The position numbers and the translations under genes were made by a program. A stretch of DNA of 64,000 nucleotides from Akebia trifoliata (Eukaryota > Streptophyta > Magnoliopsida > Ranunculales > Lardizabalaceae). The DNA is taken from contig CM030707.1 of NCBI GenBank assembly GCA_017979445.1, positions 20,032,586 to 20,096,585 of the forward strand, in the 5' to 3' direction. The notes below the pieces were generated by a model. That model searched no databases. It worked only from the letters and a program-made list of their open reading frames with translations, and was not told the origin of the DNA. Shown in pieces: positions 62,637-64,000 of this stretch (positions are counted from its first letter, which is position 1; the number at the start of each line of letters is the position of its first letter).

Positions 62637-63709
62637 GTTTCGATGTGTTTAAAAATCAAGTTGTGGTCTCTTATGGAAAATGATGCATATTTATTTTCGT
62701 TCTTATATAGATTCCAGCAAACTTTCTTCTAGTTTCCTCTTCATCTATCTAGATTAGCTTTCACTTCTAACATTGTCACTCATTCCATGCATGCCCCGTC
62801 GATTGTTAAGGGTTTAGAGAGAGTGAAGGCTTCATTACTCCACATGTTTTCACCACTAATCCAACTAAAAATCATTAATCAGATGTGTTGTTTTTCTTGA
62901 TTTATTTACCATGCAGAGATTTAGATCTTATTGTAACTACCTACTAATTTTTTATTTATTTATTGTAACTTGTCAGAGACTATTTCCTTTGCATGGTTTG
63001 ATAAGAGGTTTCTTAAACTATATGATGCCACTCTTGCATGTAGGGATTCTACCCATAAATGGAGGATAAGAAAATTTCTTATGAACTTTTTGATATATTC
63101 TTTCAATTAGCTTTCTTTATTCTTTGTAAAACTCTGTTTTTTTTTTTTTTTTTCCCCCTTTTTATGATGGATTTTTCTTTGTTATTGAACTACTTTAGAA
63201 TTGCCTACTCTTTTAAAAACCTAAGAAACAGGTTTCCAGAATCACAAGAAATTGCCAGCTTGATTTTTTATTTTTCTTCTAGTCAATTTCTGTTTATGAT
63301 TCTAATAAAAAATAAATATTAGATGGAATTATTGAGAATTGGCAGCAGATTTCCAATGTTCGATTGTTCATGGGAATTCAATTGGAATTGTCAAAATTGA
63401 TCTTTTCAAGTGCGGTTGGCATGGACAAGGGCAAAGTTGGAGGGTTGGAGTTGTAAGTTAGAGGCTTGTAGATGTTTGTTGCAATTTCGACATATTTGGG
63501 AGTTTTGTAATTCAAATGACAAAGTGGAGTTCATAACTTGGAAAGTTTATGAGTAGTATAGTCATGGGAGACACAACTCCAACATCACTTTTCCTACCCA
63601 CACCCAACTCTTATCACAAAACTTAATAAAATTCTCCAAATAAGGGAGTAGCCCATTAAATTGGCTTATTGACCACTCATCACCTTCAAAATTTTATTTT
63701 CGTAAACAT
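62637..63709. other. Downstream flank of RUVBL2
   Basis: Probable 3' UTR followed by AT-rich intergenic sequence with a poly-T run near 63140. Short frames such as 63059-63322 are low complexity and not called. Confidence 0.35.
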
Positions 63710-63919
63710 TCTATGATGAACCATGATGGTATGACACTTTGCTCTGACAAACGCACCCCTACGCCCCCATCATAGAATCATAGATCATGTGCCTTGGGAT
63801 ACATAAGAAAAAGATTTATGATTCTATGTATCCCAAGGCAAATGATCTACAGTTCTGTGTTCGGGGCATAGGGGGTGTTTGTCAGAGGAGAACGTCATAT
63901 TATCATGAATCTTCTATGA
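63710..63919. mobile_element. Foldback element at the window's right edge
   Basis: The outer arms TCTATGATGAACCATGATGG and ATTATCATGAATCTTCTATGA pair. Inner arms GACAAACGCACCCCTACGCC, CCTTGGGATACATA and their complements TATGTATCCCAAGG and GGGGTGTTTGTC form a nearly continuous hairpin of about 210 bases. One arm is also found at 16898-16952. Confidence 0.75.
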
Positions 63920-64000
63920 TTTTTGTTAGCCCATGAAGATGTTGGCAAAATTTATATTAGTCGTTATTTTTATTAAAATAACAACATAAGGTAGGAACTT

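Overview
This window is plant nuclear DNA, most likely from a eudicot. It is AT-rich. The few host genes are plant-type and have GT-AG introns, organelle-targeting or membrane features and (CT)n tracts near their 5' ends. They sit among degenerate LTR retrotransposons, foldback MITEs, SINEs, a LINE fragment and CACTA/Harbinger DNA transposon remains. I see no bacterial, viral, rRNA, functional tRNA or CRISPR features.

Four host genes are supported. (1) A minus-strand, intronless gene for a PHLOEM PROTEIN 2-LIKE A10 type membrane protein (642-1898). (2) A plus-strand, eight-exon gene for an organelle-type RsmE 16S rRNA uridine methyltransferase (21217-38002). Its 9.5-kb first intron holds a nearly complete 5.7-kb Ty1/copia element. 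(3) A small single-exon plant-specific gene of unknown function (40837-41304). (4) A two-exon gene for RuvB-like 2/Reptin (57041-62636), an AAA+ ATPase of chromatin remodelling and R2TP complexes.

Layout. 1-2.2 kb: PP2-A10 and its upstream region. 2.2-9.7 kb: an imperfect direct repeat (unit about 0.8 kb) loaded with foldback MITEs and a decayed plus-strand copia element, which itself carries a MITE. 9.7-14.4 kb: a solo copia LTR, a copia RNase H tail split by a MITE with a clean CTTAG duplication, and dispersed repeats. 14.4-18.4 kb: a CACTA-like remnant with subterminal repeats and TNP2-type transposase, together with broken pieces of two unrelated host genes (DAHP synthase and poly(ADP-ribose) polymerase). 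18.4-21.2 kb: SINE and TIR repeats. 21.2-38 kb: the RsmE gene. 38-40.8 kb: LTR fragment and repeats. 40.8-42.5 kb: the small gene and a long palindrome. 42.8-45.3 kb: Harbinger transposase and Myb/SANT remnants in the same order as in PIF/Harbinger elements. 45.3-55.7 kb: a second copia element with TATAT target duplications. Its 3' LTR is split by a solo LTR of another family, which is split in turn by a related solo LTR in the opposite orientation. 57-62.6 kb: RUVBL2. 63.7-63.9 kb: a foldback element.

The host genes do not look like a co-regulated cluster. I did not find a convincing new biochemical system. The most noteworthy items are the nested insertion histories, the apparent capture of host-gene fragments by a CACTA-like element, a SINE cut between its A and B boxes by a copia element, and an RsmE gene with a GC-AG first intron and a one-base phase mismatch at the exon 6/7 junction. 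Exon limits, repeat boundaries and family names come from reading the sequence by eye and from remembered family motifs. No database search was run.
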